From Baffinella frigidus (lineage: Eukaryota; Cryptophyceae; Cryptomonadales; Baffinellaceae), in NCBI GenBank assembly GCA_026770585.1, contig MU646313.1, positions 132,238 through 148,093 on the forward strand: a DNA stretch of 15,856 nucleotides. The letters run 5' to 3'. This document shows positions 6,934 to 13,255 of this stretch, piece by piece. The notes beneath the pieces were generated by a model, which saw only the letters and a list, made by a program, of their open reading frames with translations, ran no database searches and was not told the origin of the DNA. The position numbers were made by a program, and so were the translations under genes. Every line of letters starts with the position of its first letter. Within the stretch, counting starts at the first letter, position 1.

Positions 6934-7057
6934 TACAGAGGTACCTCGCTCATAAGAAACCGCCCCCCCCCCTAGGACCCTACAGTAGGACCATGCCCAG
7001 GGCCCTATGGTGGTCCTAGGGGGGGGGGCGGTTTCTTATGAGCGAGGTACCCCTGTA
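6934..7057. mobile_element. Family A element, copy 7, with visible TA target-site duplication
   Basis: 124 bp with TA at each end (6934-6935 and 7056-7057). The terminal repeats CAGAGGTACCTCGCTCATAA and inverse continue through GAAACCG and long C/G runs, about 40 bp per arm. It interrupts a 289 bp unit: sister units at 6345-6370 and 6634-6660 read GCACCCCAAGTAGGACCACG without the element, whereas here GCACCCCCAGTA is followed by the element and then TAGAACCACG. This is the behaviour of Tc1/mariner-type non-autonomous elements, which duplicate TA. No transposase lies in the window. Confidence 0.93.
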
Positions 7058-7099
7058 GAACCACGCGGAGACACCGCTCCTCACGCCACGGCAGCGCCA

Positions 7100-7216
7100 C
7101 CACTTGTAGGGTTTAGGGTTTAGGGTTGACGGTTTTAGGGTGTATGGCTTAGGGTTCAGGGTTCAGGGTTCAGGGTTCAGGGTGTAGGGTGTAGGGTGTA
7201 GGGTGTAGGGTGTAGG
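7100..7216 (+). repeat. Telomere-like array (TTTAGGG, TTCAGGG, TGTAGGG variants)
   Basis: Imperfect 7 bp repeats, first GGTTTAGGGTTTAGGG, then a TTCAGGG block, then TGTAGGG. The G-rich strand is the plus strand. The mixture of variants argues against an active telomere end and for interstitial or subtelomeric repeats. Confidence 0.8.
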
Positions 7217-7366
7217 GCTGAGGAGTTAGGGCGTCGAATGAGCGAGGCAACGGTGTAGCTGAGTCAACGCCTGAACTACAGACGTCGGTTCATGGCTGTC
7301 GGGAGGTAATCAACGACCTAGACGGAGACGGGGGGGGGCGTAGACCCGACGCAGCTCCTGACGATG
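7217..7366. other. Spacer between opposed telomere-like arrays
   Basis: Unique-looking sequence with a G-run at 7330-7338. No gene, palindrome or repeat family is recognised. GACGGAGACGGG at 7320-7331 resembles GAACAGAGACGGGGAGGCCC at 7487-7506, and GACCCGACGCAGCTC is shared between 7343-7357 and 7509-7523, suggesting a local duplication. Confidence 0.4.
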
Positions 7367-7490
7367 AGGGTTAACACCAACCTCTAAACCCCGGAACCCT
7401 TAACACCAGAACCCTGAATCCTGAATCCTGAACTCTGAACCCTGAACCCTGCACCCTCACCCCTGAACACCTAAACCCTGAACCTGAACA
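7367..7490 (-). repeat. Telomere-like array in opposite orientation (CCCTGAA variants)
   Basis: Repeats such as CCCTGAACCCTGAACCC and CCTGAATCCTGAATCC place the G-rich strand on the minus strand, opposite to the array at 7100-7216 only 150 bp away. This arrangement fits duplication with inversion or end joining of telomere-like tracts. Confidence 0.75.
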
Positions 7491-7609
7491 GAGACGGGGA
7501 GGCCCGTTGACCCGACGCAGCTCGTGCGCACTATCTCTTCGAGCGCGTCCTGTGCCCCCCCGCCAAAGGCGCGTTATCGAGAGAGCGGGAGCAAGCGAGG
7601 GAGGGAAGG

Positions 7610-7679
7610 GGGGGGGAGAGAGAGCGCGCGCGAGAGCGAGAGAGAGAGCGAGAGAGAGAGAGAGCGCGCGCGAGAGAGC

Positions 7680-7710
<31 letters not shown>
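7610..7710. repeat. GA microsatellite with GCGC interruptions
   Basis: Nearly pure GA dinucleotides interrupted by GCGCGCGAGAGCG. All long frames crossing it read as Arg-Glu or Leu-Ser runs and should not be called proteins. Confidence 0.95.
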
Positions 7711-7734
7711 CAAGAAAGACCTTGATACCAACTC

Positions 7735-7828
7735 GGGAGAGAACCCCCGCCAAACGAGCGTTAAGAAGCCTGAAAACCATGTTGATTGCTGCGCCACCCC
7801 ACGAAACGCGCGTTAGAGCGAAACCTAT
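7735..7828. repeat. Dispersed CCGCCAAACGAGCGTTA module
   Basis: CCGCCAAACGAGCGTTA at 7747-7763, with variants CCGCCAAAGGCGCGTTA at 7560-7576 and CCACGAAACGCGCGTTA at 7799-7815, and a weaker one around 8318-8340 (CCGGGTGAGCGTTTTGTTAA). Both 7727 and 8290 have ACTCGGGAGAGA just upstream. This indicates a degenerate tandem repeat later broken up by the foldbacks at 7829-8005 and 8016-8200. Confidence 0.5.
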
Positions 7829-8005
7829 GTTAACAGAGCGCCTGCGAGAAAACTTGGCCGATTTGGAGAGATTTTTTTTCAGAATGTGTACCAGAATCGT
7901 TTAGATGGACCGTTTACATGTCACGTCCTGGTACAAAATTCTCGATTAGTAAAAAAGTTTCCTCTTGAAATCGGCCAAGTTTTCCCGCAAGCGCTCTACC
8001 AACGT
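7829..8005. mobile_element. Foldback element with 36 bp terminal inverted repeat
   Basis: The left arm, ending GAAAACTTGGCCGATTT, and the right arm, starting AAATCGGCCAAGTTTTCCCG, match over about 36 bp (GTTAACAGAGCGCCTGCGAG versus GTTGGTAGAGCGCTTGCGGG at the outer ends). Inside, TGTACCAGAATCGTTTAGAT and CTGGTACAAAATTCTCGATT also form an inverted pair. The TTTAGATGGAC motif recurs inside the 13.8-14.5 kb array. No coding capacity. Confidence 0.8.
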
Positions 8006-8015
8006 CCGTGCGGCG

Positions 8016-8200
8016 TACCACACGAGGCTATCCATGTGAACAGATTCATAAGTTAATTATTGGATTATTGCCCAGGAAACACGCCAAAAGTCAGCATTTG
8101 ATCACGTTTCCGTACGGACATCCGTACGGAAAAGTGATCATTTCCCCACAAATTGTAAAATGTTCTTTTATTCTGTTCGCGTGGATAGCCCCGTGTGGTA
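8016..8200. mobile_element. Foldback element TACCACACG, with strong central hairpin
   Basis: TACCACACGAGGCTATCCAT at the left pairs with the inverse of GTGGATAGCCCCGTGTGGTA at the right. The centre TGATCACGTTTCCGTACGGA-CA-TCCGTACGGAAAAGTGATCA (8099-8140) is an almost perfect hairpin. The left half contains GCCCAGGAAACACGCCAAAA, which reappears inverted at 15325-15352 inside another foldback with similar ends, so the two share an origin. Confidence 0.82.
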
Positions 8201-8655
8201 GTGTCTGTTAGGAGAGGGAATGGCTTTTTAAAATACCAACGTCCAAGAGGGTTATTGTTGGCTAGGAGACAGACCTGAACTCATACTAACTCGGGAGAGA
8301 TCTTTATACACACCAACCGTGCCGGGTGAGCGTTTTGTTAATACCAACACGGCCGCCCTCTACGCGTACCAATTCCTGGTACTTGAACCACAGCCATGCA
8401 CCGAGAGGCCCCCCTACTCCTATCTACCAACACATATCGTTTCTCGTACGACACCTACCCAGTGCAGATACCCCCCTGTACATACCCTGTCCGTGTCAGT
8501 AGCACCCTTCGCACTGAGTGGGCCTCCTCGGACCCTACAAAAAAACAAATTTAGATGGCTTGCACGGGAACGGTCACAACACCGCCCAACTTTCGGTCGG
8601 TAACGTGACCAGTCCCCGTACAAAACCTGGACGCGAGTAGAAAACCCGGCATTTA
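8201..8655. other. Stretch without a supported gene
   Basis: Contains one copy of the dispersed motif (GTTAATACCAACACGGCCGC at 8337-8356). A 94-codon plus-strand frame (8319-8603) and a minus-strand one overlap here, but neither has recognisable domains or a supporting repeat copy. I would not call either a gene. Confidence 0.4.
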
Positions 8656-8659
8656 ATCA

Positions 8660-8985
8660 AAGGACACGGTCGGCTTCGACTTGGTGAGGGGCTGCTCTCG
8701 ATAACCCCTGCGGCCCGTAGATTTCCCCTGAGGAGATCAGGGCGTCGGTTGCGGCGCCGAATTCAATAGTGGGAGGTCTTAACTATAGATTTGTAAAGTC
8801 GCTTTCGTGGTACAAATTGTAAAAGTCAGCTCATTTAAAACTCGAAACGGCTCCAATTCCTTTATAAAAAGCCAATAGTTTTAAAATGTATACCAGAAAC
8901 GAGCGACTTTACAAATCTATAGTTATGACCTCCGATTATGAAATTGCTCATCGCAGATGCTTGAGCCCGGGCTGTTCCCCGCTCC
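8660..8985 (-). pseudogene. IYGPQ exon-like fragment, copy split by a foldback element
   Basis: The minus strand reads EFGAATDALISSGEIYGPQG, then LSRAAPHQVEADRVL and a TGA near 8660. It is clearly related to the fragment at 9450-9560. The match to that copy stops at about 8763 and resumes, more weakly, at 8943 (AATTGCTCATCGCAGATGCT against AATTGCTCCTGGATGATGCT), with the foldback at 8764-8941 in between. The 5' half (DEAGMAAW) is not recognisable. I read this as an exon copy disrupted by an insertion and decayed on one side. Confidence 0.5.
8764..8941. mobile_element. Foldback element inserted in an exon-like repeat, with AATT at both sides
   Basis: The terminal inverted repeats are about 45 bp: GGAGGTCTTAACTATAGATT, TGTAAAGTCGCTTTCG on the left; CGAGCGACTTTACAAATCTA, TAGTTATGACCTCC on the right. 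Internal GTGGTACAAATTGTAAAA and TGTATACCAGAAACGAG form a further pair. AATT occurs at 8760-8763 and 8942-8945, consistent with a short target duplication, and the related undisturbed copy at about 9500-9510 reads CGCCGAATTGCTCC. No coding capacity. Confidence 0.82.
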
Positions 8986-9031
8986 AAACTGAACGAATTC
9001 GTACCGCACACCAACAACGTCAACTTGAGAA

Positions 9032-9115
9032 TAGTCGGTCAACCCGCGTGAGGCAGAGCAGGAGCAGTGCGGGGGCGTGCGAATTGTATGACCTACGGGT
9101 CGCCCTACGGTAGGA
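9032..9115. repeat. Lone element end and A/B-type core fragment
   Basis: TCAACCCGCGTGAGGCAGAG at 9036-9055 matches one end of the foldback at 1236-1360. GACCTACGGGTCGCCCTACGGTAGGAGG around 9090-9117 resembles the palindromic core shared by families A, B and C. Neither is a complete element. Confidence 0.4.
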
Positions 9116-9204
9116 GGTGGCTAGCAAATTCTTGTGGGTGTGGCCTATCTATGATAGATGGACGGCTTATTTGGACGTGACGGTAGTAACTTTTTGTTCC
9201 GGCT

Positions 9205-9252
9205 TAGTGTCCTCCTGCGGCCCGTATATTTCTCCAAAGGCGGGCTCAGGTA
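9205..9252 (-). pseudogene. EIYGPQ fragment, short copy
   Basis: The minus strand reads VPEPAFGEIYGPQEDTKP. FGEIYGPQ matches the other copies at 8700 and 9450 over about ten residues only. It is probably a further, much shortened duplicate. Confidence 0.3.
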
Positions 9253-9361
9253 CCCCCCCCTGCCTTGCGCAGTGGAAACCAGGTACGTACATCACAGCGT
9301 GACCACTACCCCGCATTTCTGCCGTTACCCTCGTGACGTGCTGACCCGGGGGGCTCATACA

Positions 9362-9436
9362 GATAAGGTAACGGAAAGTCGCTTCGATTCGGCCAGAAAA
9401 TCTCTTCGTAGCTCGAAATCTCTTCGTGTGTGGTAT
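9362..9436 (-). mobile_element. Family C element, partial copy
   Basis: GATAAGGTAACGGAAAGTCG, then TTCGGCCAGAAAATCTCTTC, GTAGC and CTTCGTGTGTGG. This is the same order as the right part of the C element at 10348-10511 (GATAACTTGACGGAAACTCG, CCCGAAAATCCGTTCGTAGC, CTGTGTGG). The other half is missing. It lies between two IYGPQ exon copies. Confidence 0.5.
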
Positions 9437-9449
9437 CGGACGTACCCCC

Positions 9450-9560
9450 TGCGGGCCGTAGATGTCCCCAGAGGAGATGAGGGCGTCGGTTTCGGCGCCG
9501 AATTGCTCCTGGATGATGCTTGCTGGCCACGCTGCCATCCCTGCTTCGTCCTCCTGTTCC
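9450..9560 (-). pseudogene. Exon-like fragment QEDEAGMAAW...IYGPQG, best copy
   Basis: On the minus strand, CCTCGCCCGGGAACAG (pyrimidine-rich in part, ending CAG) is followed by GAGGACGAAGCAGGG. The reading frame is EDEAGMAAWPASIIQEQFGA, ETDALISSGDIYGPQG, followed by GTACGT, which could be a splice donor. About 38 codons. The same peptide is found at 9612-9718 and 8660-8985 with conservative changes (I to L, D to E), and its first eight residues in three or four more units to 10320. The composition is that of a real soluble protein segment. I do not recognise the family. It may be an exon of a live gene, but the amplified surroundings favour a fragment. Confidence 0.45.
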
Positions 9561-9611
9561 CGGGCGAGGGGGGGGTAATGATCAGTTTGGGTGTATTGGA
9601 AAGGTCTCTCT

Positions 9612-9718
9612 GCCGTAGATTTCTGCAGAGACGATCAGATGTTCGGTTGTGGCGCCGAATTGCTCCTGGAGGATGCTTGCTGGCCACGCTGCCATCCCTG
9701 CTTCGTCCTCCTGTGGGA
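9612..9718 (-). pseudogene. Exon-like fragment QEDEAGMAAW, copy 2
   Basis: The minus strand has CCCCCTCTCCCACAG, a good polypyrimidine tract and acceptor, then EDEAGMAAWPASILQEQFGA, TTEHLIVSAEIYG. It matches the copy at 9450-9560 closely for the first 20 codons, then less so (TTEHLIVSAE against ETDALISSGD), and ends before PQG. A CT run of about 90 bp lies on its upstream side at 9745-9835. Duplicate of the same exon, more diverged at its 3' end. Confidence 0.45.
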
Positions 9719-9742
9719 GAGGGGGACGCATCGATGGGGCAT

Positions 9743-9743
<1 letters not shown>

Positions 9744-9787
<44 letters not shown>

Positions 9788-9835
9788 TAGAGAGAGAGAG
9801 AGATGCGAGAAAGATAGAGAGCGAGAGAGAGACAT
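9744..9835. repeat. GA microsatellite (CT tract on minus strand)
   Basis: GA dinucleotides with a few interruptions (GCGAGCGATAGAG, GATGCGAGAAAG). On the minus strand it lies between the exon start at about 9862 and the acceptor of the next unit. Frames across it give Arg-Glu or Ser-Leu runs only. Confidence 0.95.
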
Positions 9836-9902
9836 GGGCCATCCCTGCCTTGTCCTCCTGTTCGCAGGAGAGATCAGATCACACCCACCGAGGTGCGAAC
9901 AA

Positions 9903-9965
9903 CGAGAGAGAGAGAAAGAGAGAGCGCGAGAGAGAGAGAGCGCGAGAGAGCGAGAGCGCGCACGC

Positions 9966-9998
<33 letters not shown>
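9903..9998. repeat. GA microsatellite with GCGC interruptions
   Basis: GA repeats with GCGCGAGAGAG and GCGCGCACGCGAG interruptions, in the third and fourth units of the 150 bp array. Confidence 0.95.
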
Positions 9999-9999
<1 letters not shown>

Positions 10000-10199
10000 T
10001 GGGCCATCCCTTCTTCGTCCTCCTGCGGGAGAGGGGGAAGCAGCGTTTGGTCATCACATGGTAAAGTTGCCGTTTATCGAAAGTTGCTGTTTTTCGAGGG
10101 GACAGCATCGTTGATGTATCCACTTTTCCTAGCGATGTAGCCACGCGAACATCCCTGCTTCGTCCTTCTGTGGGATAGGGGGAAGCACTGATAGGTCAT

Positions 10200-10296
10200 C
10201 AAGAGAGAGAGAGAGAGAGAAGAGAGAGAGAAGATAGAGAGAGATATGAGAGAGAGAGAGAGATGATAGAAAGAGAGAGAGCGAGAGAGAGAAAGG
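10200..10296. repeat. GA microsatellite with GATA interruptions
   Basis: GA repeats with GATAGAGAGAGATATGAG and GATGATAGAAAG interruptions, in the last units of the 150 bp array. Confidence 0.95.
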
Positions 10297-10347
10297 GGTC
10301 GTCCCTGTCTCGTCGTCCTGTTCGCGGGAAGGATCAGCTGACCTCCA

Positions 10348-10511
10348 CCTACACAGCGGACTTCGAAGGGATTTTGAATAACCCCTAAGCAATAAGACCT
10401 ACGACCCTACGGTAGGGAACCCATAGGGACTTAGGGGGGGTTCCTACGGATAACTTGACGGAAACTCGGCCCAAAACGGCCCGAAAATCCGTTCGTAGCC
10501 CGCTGTGTGGG
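10348..10511 (-). mobile_element. Family C element, most complete copy
   Basis: About 164 bp. The left end CTACACAGCGGACTTCGAAG and the right end CGTAGCCCGCTGTGTGGG are inverted repeats. Inside: GATTTTGAATAACCCCTAAG, CAATAAGACCTACGACCCTA, CGGTAGGGAACC, a G-run, TTCCTACGGATAA, and CGGCCCAAAACGGCCCG. It is the reverse orientation of the C copy at 648-804. No clear target duplication is seen (CTCCA on the left, TGACT on the right). It abuts the end of the 150 bp array. Confidence 0.75.
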
Positions 10512-10869
10512 TGACTACATTTGTACCGGGAAAGGACAAAAACAAGGAAAATTGGACGAGAGAACTTTTATGTGAAAATGAAAACCTCTTAGGCCACCGT
10601 GTGGTTCAGTCAACCGGTGCGGGCCTCTCGTTCGCACCTCGGTGACGGGGCAGACAGGGACACGGTGGATCACGAGGCTTGGGGGCGCGAGATTAAAGAA
10701 ATGGCTGGGGAAAAAGCCATTTCTGAGCTTAAACTCACTTTAGACTAGAAAATACCTGGGTTGGAACTAGAAATTCTCTACTGAATGTCTTGCGAAATAC
10801 ACGCTATCCGGGACTAGTTCGCACCTCGGTGACGGATGAGACAGGGAGGGTGCCCGCCGGGAAGTCGAG
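10512..10869. other. Spacer with hairpin and short direct repeat
   Basis: No gene is seen. TTCGCACCTCGGTGACGG is repeated at 10631-10648 and 10818-10835. AGAAATGGCT and AGCCATTTCT form a hairpin at 10697-10722. CCACCGTGTGGTTCAGTCAA at 10594-10613 is a lone terminus of the family D type also found at 13481 and 14950. ATTTGTACCGGG at 10519-10530 resembles the foldback internal motif. Confidence 0.5.
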
Positions 10870-11825
10870 AAGGTTGAATAGCTGCGTGTAGCATAGCGTC
10901 GCCCCCGAGGCTGCTCACCGATTCAGACAGAGACGGTTATTAATACCAACACTTCGAGAGAGACAGTTATCACTGCCAACACGCCCCGGACACTGAGCAA
11001 CGTTTTCAGAGAGAGAGAGTTGTTGATCCCAGCATGGTGTCGCCCCCGACGCTGCTCACCGATTGGAGGACGTCACCGCTCAACAATGCACCATTTGCAG
11101 GACGCCGCCAACCAATCTGAAAGGTAACTTTCGTGTAGCATAGCTGTGCGGGGGCGCCCCCGAGGCTGTCAGAGAGAGACTGTTAGTAATACCGACACGG
11201 TTGTCATGTAGGCTGTGTATGAGATAGTGTTTGATTGCTGACGCTGCGTTTCAGTGAGAAACAGTTGACGTCTCAGTGAGAGCGGATACAGTGAGAGACA
11301 GTTGACGTTTGAGGGAGAGCGAATATGGATAACGACACGGCTGCCATGGATGCACCCCCGCAGTCACAGAGAGACCCGTGTGTGAGAGGCACACCGATTC
11401 GAGGGCGTTATCTTCGTGTGCGTTGCATACTTGGTGATATATGCACAGCGTCGCCCCCCAGGCTGTCAGAGAGAGACTGTTAGTCATACCGAATGCACCC
11501 CCGCAGTCAGAGACAGACCCCTATGTTGAAAACCCCATATGCGAGAGTCAGAGACAGACCTTGAATAATACGCTGGGTCTCAGTGAGAGACATTTGACGT
11601 TTCAGTGAGTGCGGATATGAAAATCAAGACGGCTGCCATGGATGCACCCCCCCGCAGTCTGAGAGAGACCCCTATGTGAGAGCACTGCGTCGCCCCCGAA
11701 GGTGCGCAACGTTTCAGAGATTAAAAACTGCCTCTCTCAAAACTGTCTCTCACGAGAGACTGTTTTTAATACCAACACGGCCGCCATGTAGGCTGGGTAT
11801 GAGATAGTGTTTCATCGCTGAGTAA
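10870..11825. repeat. Degenerate tandem array with CGTCGCCCCCGAGGCTG and GAGAGAGACTGTTAGTAATACC modules
   Basis: The module GCGTCGCCCCCGAGGCTG occurs near 10887, 11038, 11151, 11449 and 11689. CAGAGAGAGACTGTTAGTAA, then TACCGACACGGTTGTCATGT, occurs at 11170-11209 and, varied, at 10928, 11467 and 11750-11789. The stretch CAGTGAGAACAGTTGACGT-like, followed by ACGGCTGCCATGGATGCACC, occurs at 11250-11357 and 11575-11650. Period and order are irregular. No gene is seen; the frames read Ser/Leu-poor nonsense on both strands. Confidence 0.65.
11720..11770. repeat. Hairpin
   Basis: ATTAAAAACTGCCTCTC pairs with GAGAGACTGTTTTTAAT, with an inner pair AACTGTCTCTC-ACGAGAGAC. It lies within the degenerate array, where it converts the usual GAGAGAGACTGTTAATACC module into an inverted copy. 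Confidence 0.6.
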
Positions 11826-11840
11826 ACGGGATTGAATTTT

Positions 11841-11931
11841 CCAGGAAATCGCTATGCATGTAGTCCCCGCGTGTAGTGTACGGTGTTGGCCGTGGGGGTC
11901 CTTTATAACTACATGCATAGAATTTTCCTGA
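11841..11931. mobile_element. Short foldback (CAGGAAA...CTATGCATGTAGT)
   Basis: CCAGGAAATCGCTATGCATG, TAGT pairs with ACTACATGCATAGAATTTTC, CTG. A second inner pair is CCCCGCG and GTGGGGG, imperfect. About 90 bp in all; no coding capacity. A decayed MITE is one explanation, a simple inverted duplication another. Confidence 0.5.
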
Positions 11932-11960
11932 AAAAAAAGTCGAGCTTTTCCCGGAGAGTA

Positions 11961-12357
11961 CCTGCAACGACATGCGGCATCACATTTGCGGGGCGTCGCA
12001 CGCAGTCAAGCCCCACAACCTTGGTCGCCCCACCTACTCTTCTGCTGGCGCCGCAGGCTCCCCCCCAACCAACGCCCCTCCCCACACGCCGTGTGGGAGA
12101 ACTCGGAGGGTGGTGAGCAAGTTCTTGTTCAGCAACATGACAAGGCAGTCACGACCGACCGTCTGGCTTCGCTGCCTTCATCGGGGTTGAGGCGCGCACC
12201 GGCAACGACGTGTGACGACATACGGACGGTGTTGCCGTGGACGATGCCGTAGGCTCTCAACTACCCTCAATGCAGGCTGTTACCCTACCAACCGGCAACG
12301 ACGTGCGGCGGCGGCGGCGGCATCACATGCGCGGGGGTTATAACGCAGTCGAGCCCC
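11961..12357 (+). repeat. Degenerate direct repeat CAACGACGTGCGGC...CAGTCGAGCCCC
   Basis: CCTGCAACGACATGCGGCAT, CACATTTGCGGGG, GCAGTCAAGCCCC (11961-12013) recurs as CCGGCAACGACGTGCGGCGG, CATCACATGCGCGGGGG, GCAGTCGAGCCCC (12293-12357), with a partial copy at 12198-12226. The spacing is about 330 bp. A GGC-triplet expansion distinguishes the second unit. Plus-strand frames across it have no recognised domain. Confidence 0.6.
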
Positions 12358-12599
12358 GCGGTCTTCCATGCTTCCTCCCACTCTGCTCGCAGCGCGTTTT
12401 TCTCTGCCTGGGTCCTGCAACCCGAGATATGGTCAGTGAAATTCGCTATTTTTTAACGAAACAGTGAGAGTTAATAAAGCAGTTTGAGTGCAGGCTTCCA
12501 CGCTTCTTCCCACTCTGATCGCAGCGCGTTTTTCGCTGCCTGAGTCCTGCGTGTGGGCGATGCACGACGCCGTCAGTTTGGTGCAATGTTTCCTTGCTG

Positions 12600-12642
<43 letters not shown>

Positions 12643-12830
12643 CTCTCTCTCTCTCACACACACACACACTCAGTACGCAGCGCGTGTTTGTTTGTGTGGG
12701 TCCAGCGCACCGATATGTGAGTAGTGAATTTAGCCTGCAGGTTGAGTGCTGGTGTCCGTGCGTGCTCCTACTCGGCGCGCAGTGTTCATTCCTGTGGCTG
12801 GGTCCTGCATGCAACGGTGTGGAGCATTTG
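12358..12830 (+). repeat. Tandem repeat, about 131 bp period, GCAGCGCGTTTTTCNCTGCCTG
   Basis: TCTTCCATGCTTCCTCCCAC, TCTGCTCGCAGCGCG, TGGGTCCTGC at 12362-12418 recurs almost unchanged at 12493-12549, then in weaker form around 12670-12715 and 12760-12812. The linking segment GATATGGTCAGTGAAATTCG matches GATATGTGAGTAGTGAATTT. A CT/CA microsatellite is embedded in the third unit. No gene is seen. Confidence 0.7.
12600..12669. repeat. CT then CA microsatellite
   Basis: A CT run, broken by TATCTATC, changes to CACACACA at 12655-12668. It lies within the third unit of the 131 bp array. Confidence 0.95.
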
Positions 12831-12838
12831 TTAGGAAG

Positions 12839-13000
12839 GGCATCACCACCCCATAGTGTCTGATAGCTAAACCCTAGGCATGACCCTATGGTGCCTGATG
12901 GACCCTAGGTCATCACTCTATGGTAGCTACGCCCTGGCCATCACCCTTTAGTACCTCAGAAACCCCAAGGCATCACCATGCAGTGCCTGGTTGCTACAGG
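12839..13000 (+). repeat. Minirepeat CATCACCCTATGGTGCCTGATAGC, about 30-38 bp period
   Basis: Five degenerate units start near 12841, 12879, 12911, 12940 and 12971. Each holds CATCAC, then CYATRGTG and CCCTAGG or CCCAAGG. CACCCTATGGTG is self-complementary in part, so each unit has a small hairpin. Confidence 0.65.
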
Positions 13001-13136
13001 AGCACGCTCATACTCAGCACGCTGGGTGTGTTCTTCTGCTGTCCTGAAAGATAGGTTGTGCAGCAGTTTTGCCAGCACGCTTTTTTTTGTTTTCTTGGTC
13101 ATGCACCCCACCGAGTGGTTCATTTGTTAGGGAGGT
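13001..13136. other. Spacer between two minirepeat blocks
   Basis: AGCACGCTCATACTCAGCAC and CCAGCACGCTTTTTTTTGTT resemble parts of the 131 bp repeat unit upstream (GCTCCTACTCGGCGCGC, GCAGCGCGTTTTT). Otherwise nothing is identified. Confidence 0.4.
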
Positions 13137-13255
13137 CGCCGCCACCCTATACTGCCGGATAGCTGCACCCTAGTCGTCACACTTGAGCGCCTCAGAGCCC
13201 CCAAGGCATCACCGAATAGTGTCTCATAGCAAAACCATATCCAACAAGAGCAGGG
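13127..13255 (+). repeat. Second block of the CATCACC minirepeat
   Basis: TTTGTTAGGGAGGTCGCCGC, CACCCTATACTGCCGGATAG, CCCCCAAGGCATCACC. It matches the order of 12828-12960 (TTTGTTAGGAAGGGCATCAC, CCCATAGTGTCTGATAGC), so a segment of roughly 300 bp including the block was duplicated. Confidence 0.55.

Larger units (their letters stand above)
5885..7110. repeat. Tandem array, 289 bp period, of exon-derived and telomere-like sequence
   Basis: GTTAGAAGCCTTGGA recurs at 6188, 6477 and 6766, an exact 289 bp spacing. Each unit holds, in plus orientation: CATCACGCGGAGACACCGCT with CCACGGCAACGC (antisense of the VVALPWHEERCL exon), the motif GTTAACACCAACACCGACGC twice, a second decayed exon copy, and a TGTAGGG/TGCAGGG run. 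A less regular unit precedes it from 5885. The last unit carries the A element at 6934-7057. The exon part decays to frames with stops in most units. I infer satellite-like amplification of a gene fragment together with telomere-like repeats. Confidence 0.85.
9535..10325 (-). repeat. Tandem array of about 150 bp period carrying an exon start and CT-rich tract
   Basis: Six units, marked on the plus strand by CCATCCCTGCTTCGTCCTCC or a variant at about 9535, 9692, 9839, 10004, 10149 and 10300. On the minus strand each unit reads pyrimidine-rich sequence, CAG, then QEDEAGMA or a variant (QEDKAGMA, QEDEEGMA, QKDEAGMF, QDDETGTT). In several units a long CT run lies upstream of the CAG. GATGACC...TGCTTCCCCCT before the CAG is shared by units. 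This looks like repeated duplication of an intron end plus exon start. Confidence 0.75.

Noticed and set aside
7507-7904. Long Arg-Glu and Leu-Ser reading frames
   Set aside because: They are translations of the GA microsatellite. The same applies to frames at 9582-10144 and 12446-12814.
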